Assembly: GCA_025194985.1 (NCBI GenBank)
Contig: JAOANE010000054.1
Span: forward strand, 1-64,000
Length of the DNA stretch: 64,000 nucleotides
Direction: 5' to 3'
DNA from: Regnicoccus frigidus
GTDB lineage: Bacteria > Cyanobacteriota > Cyanobacteriia > PCC-6307 > Cyanobiaceae
This document shows positions 49,312-58,461 of this stretch, in pieces. Every line of letters begins with the position of its first letter. Within the stretch, counting starts at the first letter, position 1. Both the position numbers and the translations under genes were made by a program. The notes beneath the pieces are model-generated. The model was given only the letters and a program-made list of their open reading frames with translations, had not been told where the DNA came from and ran no database searches.

Positions 49312-51588
49312 TCAAGGTGGTGGCGGTGGTGCCGTTGGTGCCAGCACCGGCGGTGGTGCTGTTGGCGGTGGTGCTGGCGGGGGAGCGGGCGCTGGTGCTG
49401 GCTGGCTGGCCGGCGGCCGGGCAGCAGGAGTTGGCGCCGGAACAGGAGCGACTGGCTGGGGCGGGCGGCTCGGTGGCGAGGCCGGTCTGGGCACCGCCTG
49501 TGGGGCTGGCCTGGACTGGGGTTGGGATGGGCGGCTCGCGGGAGCCCGAGTGGGTGCCGGAATTGGTTCCTCGGGCTGGAAGTCACGGGGCTCGAAGCTG
49601 GACGTCGGCTCTGGCCGATCCTGCTCCCACGGCCTGGGCTGCTCGCGGGCGGGGGCCGGGCTGGCGGTTGGGGCGGCTGGCTTCTTCGCGGCGGGTTTGT
49701 TGGCCTTGAAGCTGCCCGTGAGCACGGGCTTGGGCGGGAACTGCCGTACGGGCAGATCCTTCGCGATCACGCGCATGTACCGGCCCCAGGCGGCGGCGGC
49801 AGCACCGCTGTCGCTCTTGGAGGAGCGGTTGTTGTCCCAGCCCAGCCAGATGCCGGTGGTGAGCTGGGGGATCGCGCCGATGAACCAGACGTCACGGGCG
49901 CCCTCGGAGGTGCCGGTCTTGCCGGCCACAGGCCTGCCGATCGACGCCGCTCCACCGGTGCCACCAGTCACCACCCGCTGCAGCATCCAGACCATCGCGT
50001 CGGCGATGTCGCTGTCGACCACCCGCCGGCCCCGGTCCGACTGCAGGCGCCTGCTCCAGAGCAGTTCGCCGTCGGGGCCGCTGATCTCCTCGAACGGGGT
50101 GGGTGGCACGAACACGCCGCGGTTGATCACGGCGGCATAGGCGGCGGTCATGTCAAGCACGGTCTGCTCGTAGGCGCCCAGCGCCATCGGGTAGAAGCGG
50201 CCCAGCTCACGGGTGATTCCCAGGCTCTTAGCCATGGCGATCACCTTGTCGAAGCCCACCTGCTGCAGCAGGCTCACCGCCACCACGTTGAGAGAGCTCT
50301 GCAGGGCCGTGGCCATCGTCACCTTGCCTCGGTAGCGATCACCGAAGTTCTTGGGGCAGTAGCCAGCGAAGCAGCGCTTCTTGTCGTCCAAGACGGTTTC
50401 TGGCCGCATCCCCTCCTTGAGGGCGGCGAGATAGACGAACAGCTTGAAGGTGGAGCCGGGTGATCGCAGCGCCTGAGTGGCTCGGTTGAACTGGCTTTTG
50501 TTGTAATCCTTACCGCCCACCAGGGCACGCACCAGGCCGGTGCCCGGCTCGACGGTGACTAGCGCCCCCTCCATGGAGCCGCTGGCACTGCTGCTGATCA
50601 CCTTCTGGGCCTCCGTCTGCATGGCCAGGTTGAGGCTGCTGCGTATCGTCAGTCCGCCCACCTCAAGCTGCTCAGGAGTTAACACATTGGGTAGCTCCTG
50701 GGCCACCCAGCTGGTGAAGTAGGGGGCCTCACTGTTCCAGTACTTGGGCAAGGCCGGTTGGAGCCGGAGCGGTGTGGCCTCGGCCTCGGTCTGCTCGGAA
50801 GCGCTGATGAACCCCGCCTGGCGCATCCGGCCCAGCACCAGTGCTCGCCGCTGTAGGGCCAGGTCTTCGTTCACGAGCGGCGAATACACCGACGGGGCCG
50901 GCGGCAGGCCGGCGATCAGGGCTGCTTCCGGCAGGGTGAGCTGGTCGGCGGCCTTGGAGAAGTAGATCCAGGCCGCATCGGCGACGCCGTAGGCGCCTGA
51001 GCCCAGATACACATAGTTGATGTATTGATCGAGGATCTCTTGTTTGCTGAGCTGGCGCTCGATCTTGCCGGCCAGGGCCGCCTCTTTGAGCTTGCGGACC
51101 AGGGTGCGGTCCTGGCTGAGGTACACCGTGCGGGCCAGCTGCTGGGTGATGGTGCTGGCGCCTTCTTCCACTGCGCCGCGGCGGATGTTGCGCACCATGG
51201 CCCGGCCGATCCCCCAGATGTCAACACCGTCGTGCTCGTAGAAGCGCCGGTCTTCGGCGGCCACGAACGCCTGGCGCAGCAGCTCGGGCATCGAACCGGC
51301 AGCCACCTTCTCGCGGGTGGCAGGGCCGAGCTTCTGCAGCACCTGGCCATCGGCCGAAAGGATCGTCACCGTGCCGGGTCGGTTGAAGGTGTTGATCCGC
51401 GCCACGTCAGGCAGCATCCCGTCGACCGAGCGCACCAGCGACGCTTGGCCGAAGGCTGCGGCGCTGCCGACTCCCGCTGCCAACAGCCCGGCCAGCAGCA
51501 GCTTCTTGCGGCTTTGCCGGGTCGACGTTTTCCTTTCCTCGCCCCTCAGGCGGGTGGGGGATCCCTTGCGAGAGACTTCGCTGGTCAC
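49312..51588 (-). CDS. mrcA: Class A penicillin-binding protein (PBP1A)
   Basis: A 758-residue bifunctional peptidoglycan synthase. After one N-terminal membrane anchor, the GT51 transglycosylase carries EDRRFYEHDGVDIWGI and EGASTITQQLARTVYL. The transpeptidase has the nucleophile in SPGSTFKLF, SSLN and KTGTS. A long tail of about 140 residues, mainly Pro, Ala, Ser, Gln and Arg, follows. It builds and cross-links the cell wall. It overlaps chlG by 4 bp, so the two are translationally coupled, a chance-looking pairing. Confidence 0.95.
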   Translation of the reverse strand: MTSEVSRKGSPTRLRGEERKTSTRQSRKKLLLAGLLAAGVGSAAAFGQASLVRSVDGMLPDVARINTFNRPGTVTILSADGQVLQKLGPATREKVAAGSMPELLRQAFVAAEDRRFYEHDGVDIWGIGRAMVRNIRRGAVEEGASTITQQLARTVYLSQDRTLVRKLKEAALAGKIERQLSKQEILDQYINYVYLGSGAYGVADAAWIYFSKAADQLTLPEAALIAGLPPAPSVYSPLVNEDLALQRRALVLGRMRQAGFISASEQTEAEATPLRLQPALPKYWNSEAPYFTSWVAQELPNVLTPEQLEVGGLTIRSSLNLAMQTEAQKVISSSASGSMEGALVTVEPGTGLVRALVGGKDYNKSQFNRATQALRSPGSTFKLFVYLAALKEGMRPETVLDDKKRCFAGYCPKNFGDRYRGKVTMATALQSSLNVVAVSLLQQVGFDKVIAMAKSLGITRELGRFYPMALGAYEQTVLDMTAAYAAVINRGVFVPPTPFEEISGPDGELLWSRRLQSDRGRRVVDSDIADAMVWMLQRVVTGGTGGAASIGRPVAGKTGTSEGARDVWFIGAIPQLTTGIWLGWDNNRSSKSDSGAAAAAWGRYMRVIAKDLPVRQFPPKPVLTGSFKANKPAAKKPAAPTASPAPAREQPRPWEQDRPEPTSSFEPRDFQPEEPIPAPTRAPASRPSQPQSRPAPQAVPRPASPPSRPPQPVAPVPAPTPAARPPASQPAPAPAPPPAPPPTAPPPVLAPTAPPPPP

Positions 51589-52574
51589 AACACGGCCGTG
51601 AGGCTGCTGTGGCCGATCGCGAGCGCCGTCACCAGCATCCCCAGCACCAGAAACGGCTGGGCGCTCGCCTGATACTTCACGTCAAAGGCCACCGGATCGC
51701 GCAGCAGCCAGATGTCCTGGAAGGTGATCTGGGGAATGATCAGCAGCACCAGCAGCACCGCGGCGAAGTTCTGGCCAATGGCGATCAGCACAGCCACCAT
51801 CGCCAGCTGGAACAGATCAATCATGCCGGCGCTGATCCAGCTGGCCCGCTCGATGCCGAACACCACCGGCAGCGATTTCAGCCCCATCGCCCGGTCGCCT
51901 TCCACGCTCTTGAAGTCGTTGACCACAGCAATGCCGAGCCCGGCCAGGCTGTAGGCCAGGGTGAGCAGGGCTGTGGTCCAGGTGAGCCGGCCGAACAGGG
52001 CCTGCCCGGCCCACCAGGGCAAAGCGATGTAACTGGCGCCAAGGGCATAGTTGCCCAGCCAGCCGTTCTGCTTGAGCTTCAGCGGTGGCGCCGAATAGAT
52101 GTAACTGACCAGCGATCCGCCCAGGGCGAGTAGCAACAGCACCGGGGTGCGGTGGCCCGCCCAGAGATCGAGGCCCCCCGCCACGGCCAGCCCCGAGAGC
52201 AGCAGCACCCAGATCTGCACCCGCACCTGCTCCAGGGAGATCGCCCCGGAGGGGATCGGCCGGTAGGGCTCGTTGATCGCGTCGATCTCGCGGTCGTAGT
52301 AGTCGTTGATGGTTTGGGTGTAGCCGGCCAGCAACGGACCACTCATCAACATGCAGGCGATGGCGGCGCCGAAGTCGCGGCCGCTCCACACGTAGTTGCC
52401 CGAGGCAGCCGCTCCACAGATCACGCCCCAGATCAGGGGGATCCAGGTGACCGGTTTCATCAGCTGCAGCCGCAGCTTCCAGATGCTGGTGGTGCCTGCG
52501 GCCCCCTTCATGCCCAGCAGCTGGCGGGCTTTTCCGCCGCTGCTGCTGGGGGGGGAATCGGGGGCGTCGCTCAA
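51585..52574 (-). CDS. chlG: Chlorophyll synthase
   Basis: A 329-residue UbiA-type membrane prenyltransferase that esterifies chlorophyllide a with phytyl or geranylgeranyl diphosphate, the last step of chlorophyll synthesis. The prenyl-diphosphate site is TINDYYDREIDAINEPYRPIPSG. Six to eight hydrophobic segments are present, with WGVICGAAASGNYVWSG and NDFKSVEGDRAMGLKSLPVVFG. This gene by itself makes the organism photosynthetic. ATG 52574. Confidence 0.97.
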   Translation of the reverse strand: MSDAPDSPPSSSGGKARQLLGMKGAAGTTSIWKLRLQLMKPVTWIPLIWGVICGAAASGNYVWSGRDFGAAIACMLMSGPLLAGYTQTINDYYDREIDAINEPYRPIPSGAISLEQVRVQIWVLLLSGLAVAGGLDLWAGHRTPVLLLLALGGSLVSYIYSAPPLKLKQNGWLGNYALGASYIALPWWAGQALFGRLTWTTALLTLAYSLAGLGIAVVNDFKSVEGDRAMGLKSLPVVFGIERASWISAGMIDLFQLAMVAVLIAIGQNFAAVLLVLLIIPQITFQDIWLLRDPVAFDVKYQASAQPFLVLGMLVTALAIGHSSLTAVL

Positions 52575-52641
52575 GAGATGGAAGCAGAGATCACCAGCAT
52601 GACCGAAACCGGCTCGACCGTCATCGGCGGGATGGATGGTT

Positions 52642-52866
52642 TCAGGCCGGGGCGATTTCGTCGTCGAAGAACCAGCCGCTGCTGCCGTTGCTGAGTTCCA
52701 CCACCACGCCGATGCCGCTGCCGTCGGTCATCTTGAAACCGCTGACGGTGCCGGAGGCATCGCTCTTGAGCGCTTCAACCAGATCGGCGGGGATGCGATC
52801 GCGCACGCGGGTGATCCTCACCCGGGAGCCGATGTCGATGGATCCTGGGGTGGCAGCCTGAGTCAT
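52642..52866 (-). CDS. DUF2862 small protein
   Basis: A 74-residue protein matching cyanobacterial DUF2862: DIGSRVRITRVRDRIPADLVEAL, GTVSGFKMTDGSGIGVVVELSNG and GWFFDDEI. The fold is probably a small beta barrel of the SH3 type; the function is unknown. It lies 67 bp upstream of chlG on the same strand and may share its transcript. It is divergent from hisF. Confidence 0.85.
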   Translation of the reverse strand: MTQAATPGSIDIGSRVRITRVRDRIPADLVEALKSDASGTVSGFKMTDGSGIGVVVELSNGSSGWFFDDEIAPA

Positions 52867-52924
52867 GGCCAGCGCGGCTGGGCAAGTCGCGCAACCCTAA
52901 CAGCGCCCCCCGTTTCCCCCCTCC

Positions 52925-53725
52925 ATGGTCGCCAAGCGCATCATTCCCTGCCTCGATGTGGCTGACGGCCGGGTGGTCAAGGGGGTCAATTTCGTTGGGC
53001 TGCGCGATGCCGGTGATCCGGTGGCCCTGGCCTGCCGTTACGACGCCGCCGGTGCCGACGAACTGGTCTTTCTCGACATCGCCGCCAGCCATCAGGGCCG
53101 CACCACCCTGGTGGAGCTGGTGCGCCAGACCGCTGAAGCCGTGACGATCCCCTTCACCGTCGGCGGCGGCATTGGCAGCGTGGAGGGGATCACCGCCCTG
53201 CTGCGCGCTGGCGCCGACAAGGTGAGCCTCAATTCAGCGGCGGTGCGCGATCCCGATCTGGTGGCGCAAGGGGCCCGGCAGTTCGGCTGTCAATGCATCG
53301 TTGTGGCGATCGATGCCCGCCGCCGCGCCGAGGGCACGGGTTGGGATGTGTTTGTGCAAGGGGGCCGGCAGAACACCGGCCTCGATGCCGTGGCCTGGGC
53401 CCGCCAGGTGGTGGCGCTCGGTGCCGGCGAACTGCTGCTCACCTCCATGGATGGCGATGGCACCCAGGCCGGCTACGACCTGGCGCTCACCAGCGCGGTG
53501 GCCAGCGCCGTCTCGGTGCCGGTGATCGCCTCAGGAGGCGCCGGCTGCATCGATCACATCGCCGCCGCCCTGGAGCAGGGCGGGGCCTCGGCCTCCCTGC
53601 TCGCCTCCCTGCTCCACGACGGCGTGCTCAGCATCGAAGCGATCAAGACCGACCTGATCGCCAGGGGGCTGGCGATCCGTCCGCTGGAGGGGCCGCAAAA
53701 GGCTGTAACGAGCCTTTACAGTTGA
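52925..53725 (+). CDS. hisF: Imidazole glycerol phosphate synthase, cyclase subunit
   Basis: A 266-residue TIM-barrel enzyme of histidine synthesis. It uses ammonia from HisH to make IGP and AICAR. The catalytic Asp residues are in PCLDVADGRVVKG and VVAIDARR. Phosphate-binding stretches VGGGIGSVEGI, ADKVSLNSAAV and VIASGGAG are present. Start ATG 52925. It is on the plus strand, divergent from DUF2862. Confidence 0.96.
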   Translation: MVAKRIIPCLDVADGRVVKGVNFVGLRDAGDPVALACRYDAAGADELVFLDIAASHQGRTTLVELVRQTAEAVTIPFTVGGGIGSVEGITALLRAGADKVSLNSAAVRDPDLVAQGARQFGCQCIVVAIDARRRAEGTGWDVFVQGGRQNTGLDAVAWARQVVALGAGELLLTSMDGDGTQAGYDLALTSAVASAVSVPVIASGGAGCIDHIAAALEQGGASASLLASLLHDGVLSIEAIKTDLIARGLAIRPLEGPQKAVTSLYS

Positions 53726-53768
53726 TTCTCAGGTTGTAACACCTGATTCACTTTCTTCTGACGCCACC

Positions 53769-54113
53769 GTGTCGGCTCTGCCCCCACTCGTCTCGACAAC
53801 CCTCGCTCTTCTGGTGGTTGCAACTGTGGTGGCGCTGGTGGGTTGGGCGCTTTCGCTGATGCAGGCCGCCAACGACCGCCAGGAGTTTTCGTTGATGCTG
53901 GCCGGCTGCATGGTCTGCTCCGCCGCCGTCGGCCTGGCCACAGTGATGGTGCTCACTGTCAGTTCCCCCTACCGGCTGATGGTCGATGGCCTGACGAACG
54001 TACCGTTCGCCACGGGCACCGGTATCAGCCTCGATTCCGTCGCTCTGCCCTGGGACACCTCGCTCGATTGTCTGGTGGAACCCGCCCGTTGCCCCGGTCT
54101 GCCATCCTCCTGA
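53769..54113 (+). CDS. Hypothetical two-helix membrane protein
   Basis: A 114-residue protein with two hydrophobic segments (residues 7-31 and 45-66) and a C-terminal segment of about 45 residues (MVDGLTNVPFATGTGISLDSVALPWDTSLDCLVEPARC). Two C-terminal cysteines could form a disulfide. No family was recognised. GTG 53769 is chosen because no ATG precedes the first helix. It is 43 bp after hisF and 40 bp before menG on the same strand. Confidence 0.55.
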   Translation: MSALPPLVSTTLALLVVATVVALVGWALSLMQAANDRQEFSLMLAGCMVCSAAVGLATVMVLTVSSPYRLMVDGLTNVPFATGTGISLDSVALPWDTSLDCLVEPARCPGLPSS

Positions 54114-54153
54114 GCAGCCATGTTTCAGAGTTGTCATTCGCCCCAGCTGCCGC

Positions 54154-54867
54154 TTGAAGCCTGCTGATCCCGAGGCGGTGCGTGAGTTGTTCGACGCCAT
54201 CGCCCCGCGTTATGACCAGCTCAACGACCTGCTCAGCCTTGGTCTGCATCGCTTCTGGAAGCGTCAGGCGCTGCATTGGCTGCAGCCCCGTCCCGGCCAG
54301 CGGCTGATCGATCTCTGCTGCGGCACCGGTGATCTGGCCTTGGTGCTCGCCGAGCGGCTGCGGCCCGGTGGGGAGGTGCTCGGCCTCGATGCCGCCGCCG
54401 CGCCCCTGGCCGTTGCCCGCCGCCGCAGCCAGCTCCAGCCCTGGTTGCCCCTGCGCTGGCAGCAGGGCGATGCCCTGGCCACGGGCCTGCCCGCCGGCTC
54501 GGCCGATGGGGCAGTGATGGCCTACGGGCTGCGCAACCTGGCCGATCCGGCCGCAGGGCTGCGCGAACTGCGGCGCCTGCTGCGGCCCGCTGGCCGCGCC
54601 GCCGTGCTGGATTTCAACCGGTCCGATCCGGCCACGGCGGCCGGTGCCCTCACGGCCGCGTTCCAGCGCTTCTATCTGCGCAATCTGGTGGTGCCCACCG
54701 CGCGCTGGTTTGAGCTGCCCGAGCAGTACGCCTATCTCGAAACCAGCCTGGAGCGCTTCCCGACCGCACCCGAGCAGGAGCGGCTGGCGCTGGCGGCCGG
54801 CTTCGCTTTTGCTCGCCACCGCCCCGTGGCCGGTGGGCTGATGGGTTTGCTTCAGCTGGTCGCCTGA
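54154..54867 (+). CDS. menG: Demethylphylloquinone methyltransferase
   Basis: A 237-residue SAM methyltransferase of the UbiE/MenG family; in cyanobacteria it methylates demethylphylloquinone for photosystem I. Motifs are FDAIAPRYDQLNDLLSLGLHRFWK at the N-terminus, IDLCCGTGDLALVLAE (SAM), GLDAAAAPLAVARRR, AVMAYGLRNLADPAAGLRELRRLLRPAGR and FYLRNLVVPTARWF. TTG 54154 is the start, consistent with MKPADPEAVRELF. It precedes glyQ by 23 bp. Confidence 0.94.
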   Translation: MKPADPEAVRELFDAIAPRYDQLNDLLSLGLHRFWKRQALHWLQPRPGQRLIDLCCGTGDLALVLAERLRPGGEVLGLDAAAAPLAVARRRSQLQPWLPLRWQQGDALATGLPAGSADGAVMAYGLRNLADPAAGLRELRRLLRPAGRAAVLDFNRSDPATAAGALTAAFQRFYLRNLVVPTARWFELPEQYAYLETSLERFPTAPEQERLALAAGFAFARHRPVAGGLMGLLQLVA

Positions 54868-54890
54868 AGCCGCTCTGAGAAGATCAGACG

Positions 54891-55760
54891 ATGCATTTCC
54901 AGGACATCATCACCAGCTTGAACCGGTTCTGGGCCGAGCAGGGATGCCTGTTGCTGCAGCCCTATGACACCGAAAAAGGCGCCGGCACGATGAGCCCCCA
55001 CACGGTGCTGCGGGCGATCGGACCGGAACCCTGGGCGGTGGCCTATCCCGAGCCCTGCCGCCGTCCCACCGACGGCCGCTACGGCGACAATCCCAACCGG
55101 GCCCAGCACTACTTCCAGTACCAGGTGTTGATCAAGCCATCACCCGATGGCATCCAGGACACCTATCTGGCCTCGCTCGAAGCCCTTGGCATCCGCGCCG
55201 CTGACCACGACATCCGCTTTGTGGAAGACAACTGGGAATCGCCCACCCTCGGCGCCTGGGGCGTGGGCTGGGAGGTGTGGCTCGATGGCATGGAGGTCAC
55301 CCAGTTCACCTATTTCCAGCAGTGCGGCGGCCTTGATTGCCGGCCGGTGTCGATCGAGATCACCTACGGCCTCGAGCGCCTCGCCATGTATCTCCAGGAC
55401 GTGGAGAGTATCTGGGAGTTGAGCTGGAATGGCGAGCGCAGCTACGGCGATCTCTGGCTGGCCTCCGAGAAGGCCCAGTGCAGCTACAACTTCGAGGCCT
55501 CCAACCCCGAACGGCTGCAGCAGTTGTTTGCTCTCTATGAGGCCGAAGCCAGCGATCTGGCGGCGGCGGGCCTGCCGGCGCCGGCCCTCGATTACGTGCT
55601 CAAGTGCAGTCACACCTTCAACCTGCTCGAGGCCCGTGGCGTGATTTCGGTGACGGAGCGCACTGCCACGATCGCCCGGATCCGTCACCTCGCCCGCCAG
55701 GTGGCGGAGGGTTGGTTGGAGGAGCGGCGCCAGCTCGGCTTCCCCTTGCTGAAGGGGTGA
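54891..55760 (+). CDS. glyQ: Glycine-tRNA ligase alpha subunit
   Basis: A 289-residue alpha chain of the bacterial heterotetrameric glycyl-tRNA synthetase. Class II signatures are FQDIITSLNRFWAEQGCLLLQPYDTEKGAGT, ALGPEPWAVAYPEPCRRPTDGRYGDNPNR-like and NWESPTLGAWGVGWEVWLDGMEVTQFTYFQQ. YGLERLAMYLQ is the motif 3 region. The beta subunit gene is not adjacent, as is usual in cyanobacteria. The next small gene overlaps its stop. Confidence 0.96.
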   Translation: MHFQDIITSLNRFWAEQGCLLLQPYDTEKGAGTMSPHTVLRAIGPEPWAVAYPEPCRRPTDGRYGDNPNRAQHYFQYQVLIKPSPDGIQDTYLASLEALGIRAADHDIRFVEDNWESPTLGAWGVGWEVWLDGMEVTQFTYFQQCGGLDCRPVSIEITYGLERLAMYLQDVESIWELSWNGERSYGDLWLASEKAQCSYNFEASNPERLQQLFALYEAEASDLAAAGLPAPALDYVLKCSHTFNLLEARGVISVTERTATIARIRHLARQVAEGWLEERRQLGFPLLKG

Positions 55761-55954
55761 AGGCTGGCCGGGTGAAACGCGTTCTGCTGAGCGTATTGCT
55801 GCTGGTTGGCGCTTTTGAGGCCGGCCGCTTCAGCGAGCGGGCGATCTGGCCCTGCCGGCTGCGGCCGGTCGCCGCCCTGGTGGCCCCGCTGCTGGGCGCC
55901 GACCTGCCCAGCCCCGAGCTCTGCGATCTGCTGCTGAAGCTGCCGAGCTTCTAA
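55757..55954 (+). CDS. Small single-helix membrane protein
   Basis: A 65-residue protein with a basic start (KAGRVKR), one hydrophobic helix (VLLSVLLLVGAFEAG), then a segment with a predicted hairpin-like hydrophobic part (RPVAALVAPLLGA) and the end PSPELCDLLLKLPSF. GTG 55757 overlaps the glyQ stop; GTG 55772 is an alternative. The downstream neighbour is comEC (86 bp). I do not recognise the family. Confidence 0.5.
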   Translation: MKAGRVKRVLLSVLLLVGAFEAGRFSERAIWPCRLRPVAALVAPLLGADLPSPELCDLLLKLPSF

Positions 55955-56040
55955 GCGTTTGGGCTGGGTTGAAGTTTTCACTGGGCTGAAGTGGGCATGG
56001 CTGGGGAACGCTGAAGGGTGCTCTTCCCTTCGGACGTTGG

Positions 56041-58158
56041 ATGCCTCTGCTGACGGTGTCGCTGGCGCTGGCCGGCCTGGCCCTGGGTGTGCTGCCTCTG
56101 GAGGGGGCAGCAGGGGAGTGGCTGCGTGTTGTTGGCCTCCTGCTGGTGCTGGGGTTCAGCTGGTGGCGGGCCGGGCAGCTTGGGGCTGGACTGGCTGCGC
56201 GGCTGGCCCTGCTGCTGCTCGTGCCGGCCCTGCTGCTTTGGGGGGTGGTGCGCCAGCCCCAGCCCGGCCCCGCCGATCCGGTGCGGCTGCTGCCTGCCGC
56301 CCCCATGTCTGCAGTTCCTCAGCAAGTGCGATTGCGGGGCACCTTGGTCGCCGATCCCAGGCCGCGGGGTGATCAGGGCGGCTGCAGCGCCGTGCTTGAG
56401 CAGACCGGTGGCCGCACGGAACTGCTCTGGCGCCAGTGCCCCGCCGTTCAGCAGGGTTGGCGGCTGGAGGTGGATGGCCTGCTGCGCCGGCCGGCCAGCG
56501 GTCCCCATCCGTTGTTGAGTGGCCCGGCCGAGCGGCTGGCCCGCCAGGGGATCTGGAGCCAGCTGCGGCTGGAGGATCCCCCCACGGTGCTGGAGCGCCC
56601 CGCCCCGCCGATCGCGGAGGTGCGGCGGCGGATGGCGGCGGCCCTGCTGGCCTCCGGCGGCCCGGAACGCGGCGGGGTACTCGCTGCGCTGGTGCTCGGG
56701 AGTGCCGTGGTGCCCTTGCCCGCCGAGGTGCGCGAAGCCTTCCGGGCCGCCGGGCTTTCCCACGCCCTGGCGGCCTCGGGGTTCCACCTCACCGTGCTGC
56801 TCGGTGCGGTGATGGCCCTCGGGCGAAGGCTGCCGCGGCCACCTCGGGCGGCGCTGGCGATCGGCGCCATGCTCCTGTTCCTGCTGCTGGCCGGCCCCCA
56901 GCCCTCGGTGGTGCGGGCGGTGTTGATGGGGGGCGTCGCCTTTGCGGTGCTTGAAGGCGGTGGCCGCAGCCGGCCCCTGGGTGTGTTGCTGCTGAGCGTG
57001 CTGGTGATGCTGCTGGTGCGTCCGAACTGGCTGCTGGATGTGGGCTTCCAGCTCTCAGTGGCCGCCACGGCCGGCCTGATCCTCACCGCCTCCGACCTGG
57101 AGCAGGCCCTGCAGCGCTGGCTGCCGGCTGGGGAGGGGTCTGGCTGGATTGGTGCTGGCCTGGCGGTGCCGGTGGCGGCCTCGCTCTGGACCTTGCCACT
57201 GCAACTGCTCCACTTCGGTGTTGTCCCGCTGTATGCCGTTCCCGCCAACCTGGTGGTGGCACCGCTGCTGACCCCGCTCACGCTCGGGGCGATGGCGATG
57301 GCCCTCTGCGCCGTGACCCTGCCGGCGCTGCTGCCCCTGCTGGCCTGGCCGCTGGGGGCACTGTGCGGCCTGCTGCTGCTGCTGGTGCGCGGCTTTGCGG
57401 CCCTGCCGATGGCCCAGTGGCAGGTGGGCCGGCCGATTCCCTGGTTGGTGCTGCTGCTCTTCCTGTCGCTGCTGCCCTGGTTGCTGCAGGGGCAGCGCTG
57501 GCGCCGGCTGGGGCTGGCTGGCCTGGGCCTCACCCTGGCGTTGCACCTCTCGCTGCTGGGCGCCGACCGGCTGCTACTGGTGCATCAATGGGGGGGCGAT
57601 CTGCTGCTGGCCCGCCACCGGGGTCGCGGCGCCCTGATCAGCCTTCGCGCCGATGGCCTCAGCTGCTCCAGCGCCGCCAGGTTGGCCACCGGCCTCGGCC
57701 TCAGCCGCTACGACTGGATTGCCCTGCTCGATCCAGTGGCGAGCGACGAGCACGCCTGCTGGCAGCAACAAAGCCCCCTGGTGCTGGCCGCCAGCGAAGG
57801 CCGAGCGCCCCTGCTGCCGGGTCAGCGGTTGGAGAGCCCAGGCCTGGCGCTCACGCCGTTGAGCGCCGACAGCCACGCCCACGTTTTAACGGTGGGCAGC
57901 CACCGCTGGCTGCTGCTGCCCGATCGCCAGTCTTTGCTGGCCTGGCAACAGCAGCTGGGTCCGGAGGCCGGTCCCGGCTCCGATCGCGCTGATGGCTGGA
58001 GCGGCACCTGGCTGGGTTTCCAGCCCTGGCCGCTTGAGCGGCAGGCCGTGGCAGCGGCGGCGCCCCGGCGCCTCTGGGTGAGTGGGGAATGGCCCGATGC
58101 ACCCAGTGGCTGGCAAGCCAGTGGTGGCAGTGGAGCGCTCGATAGCCCCGCCGGCTGA
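56041..58158 (+). CDS. comEC: ComEC/Rec2-family DNA uptake channel
   Basis: A 705-residue inner-membrane protein that carries single-stranded DNA into the cytoplasm in natural transformation. The N-terminal helices and OB-like segment (RLRGTLVADPRPRGDQGG) are followed by the Competence domain, with HALAASGFHLTVLLGAVMALGRRLP and GPQPSVVRAVLMGG and seven or more hydrophobic segments. The C-terminal third, where many ComEC proteins hold a metallo-beta-lactamase nuclease, has no HxHxDH or DHxGG motif here, so that part appears non-catalytic. ATG 56041. It fits with the pilin genes of this window. Confidence 0.9.
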   Translation: MPLLTVSLALAGLALGVLPLEGAAGEWLRVVGLLLVLGFSWWRAGQLGAGLAARLALLLLVPALLLWGVVRQPQPGPADPVRLLPAAPMSAVPQQVRLRGTLVADPRPRGDQGGCSAVLEQTGGRTELLWRQCPAVQQGWRLEVDGLLRRPASGPHPLLSGPAERLARQGIWSQLRLEDPPTVLERPAPPIAEVRRRMAAALLASGGPERGGVLAALVLGSAVVPLPAEVREAFRAAGLSHALAASGFHLTVLLGAVMALGRRLPRPPRAALAIGAMLLFLLLAGPQPSVVRAVLMGGVAFAVLEGGGRSRPLGVLLLSVLVMLLVRPNWLLDVGFQLSVAATAGLILTASDLEQALQRWLPAGEGSGWIGAGLAVPVAASLWTLPLQLLHFGVVPLYAVPANLVVAPLLTPLTLGAMAMALCAVTLPALLPLLAWPLGALCGLLLLLVRGFAALPMAQWQVGRPIPWLVLLLFLSLLPWLLQGQRWRRLGLAGLGLTLALHLSLLGADRLLLVHQWGGDLLLARHRGRGALISLRADGLSCSSAARLATGLGLSRYDWIALLDPVASDEHACWQQQSPLVLAASEGRAPLLPGQRLESPGLALTPLSADSHAHVLTVGSHRWLLLPDRQSLLAWQQQLGPEAGPGSDRADGWSGTWLGFQPWPLERQAVAAAAPRRLWVSGEWPDAPSGWQASGGSGALDSPAG

Positions 58159-58214
58159 CGGCTCCGTAAACTCCAGATCTGCTCCACTCCGCCCTGTCGG
58201 CCGTGGACGCACAG

Positions 58215-58299
58215 GGAGAGGTGGCTGAGTGGTCGAAAGCGAACGACTCGAAATCGTTTGAAGGGAAACCTTCCGTGGGTTCGAATCCCACCCTCTCCG
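58215..58299 (+). tRNA. tRNA-Ser(CGA)
   Basis: 85-nt class II tRNA with a long variable arm. Acceptor GGAGAGG pairs with CCTCTCC, the anticodon loop CTCGAAA gives anticodon CGA, and the T-arm has GGTTCGAATCC. CCA is not encoded. Confidence 0.95.
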
Positions 58300-58461
58300 T
58301 TTCGATAGGTTCCCGAGACTGCCTAGAAGGCCTAAGGGAGCTCTGACCCTGGCGATCTCACACCTGTGATCATCTGGTTACCCCACCAGCTCAGGGCTGA
58401 CCCACCACACACCTAGGCAAATCAGTAAACCTCTGGGTTCAGCTGATTGATACAGCCATGA

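Noticed and set aside
49522..50463. Plus-strand frame of 313 codons
   Set aside because: It is antisense to the penicillin-binding protein, whose motifs are complete.
53293..53739. Plus-strand frame of 148 codons within hisF
   Set aside because: It is a shifted-frame shadow of hisF, Arg/Gly/Pro-rich without any motif.
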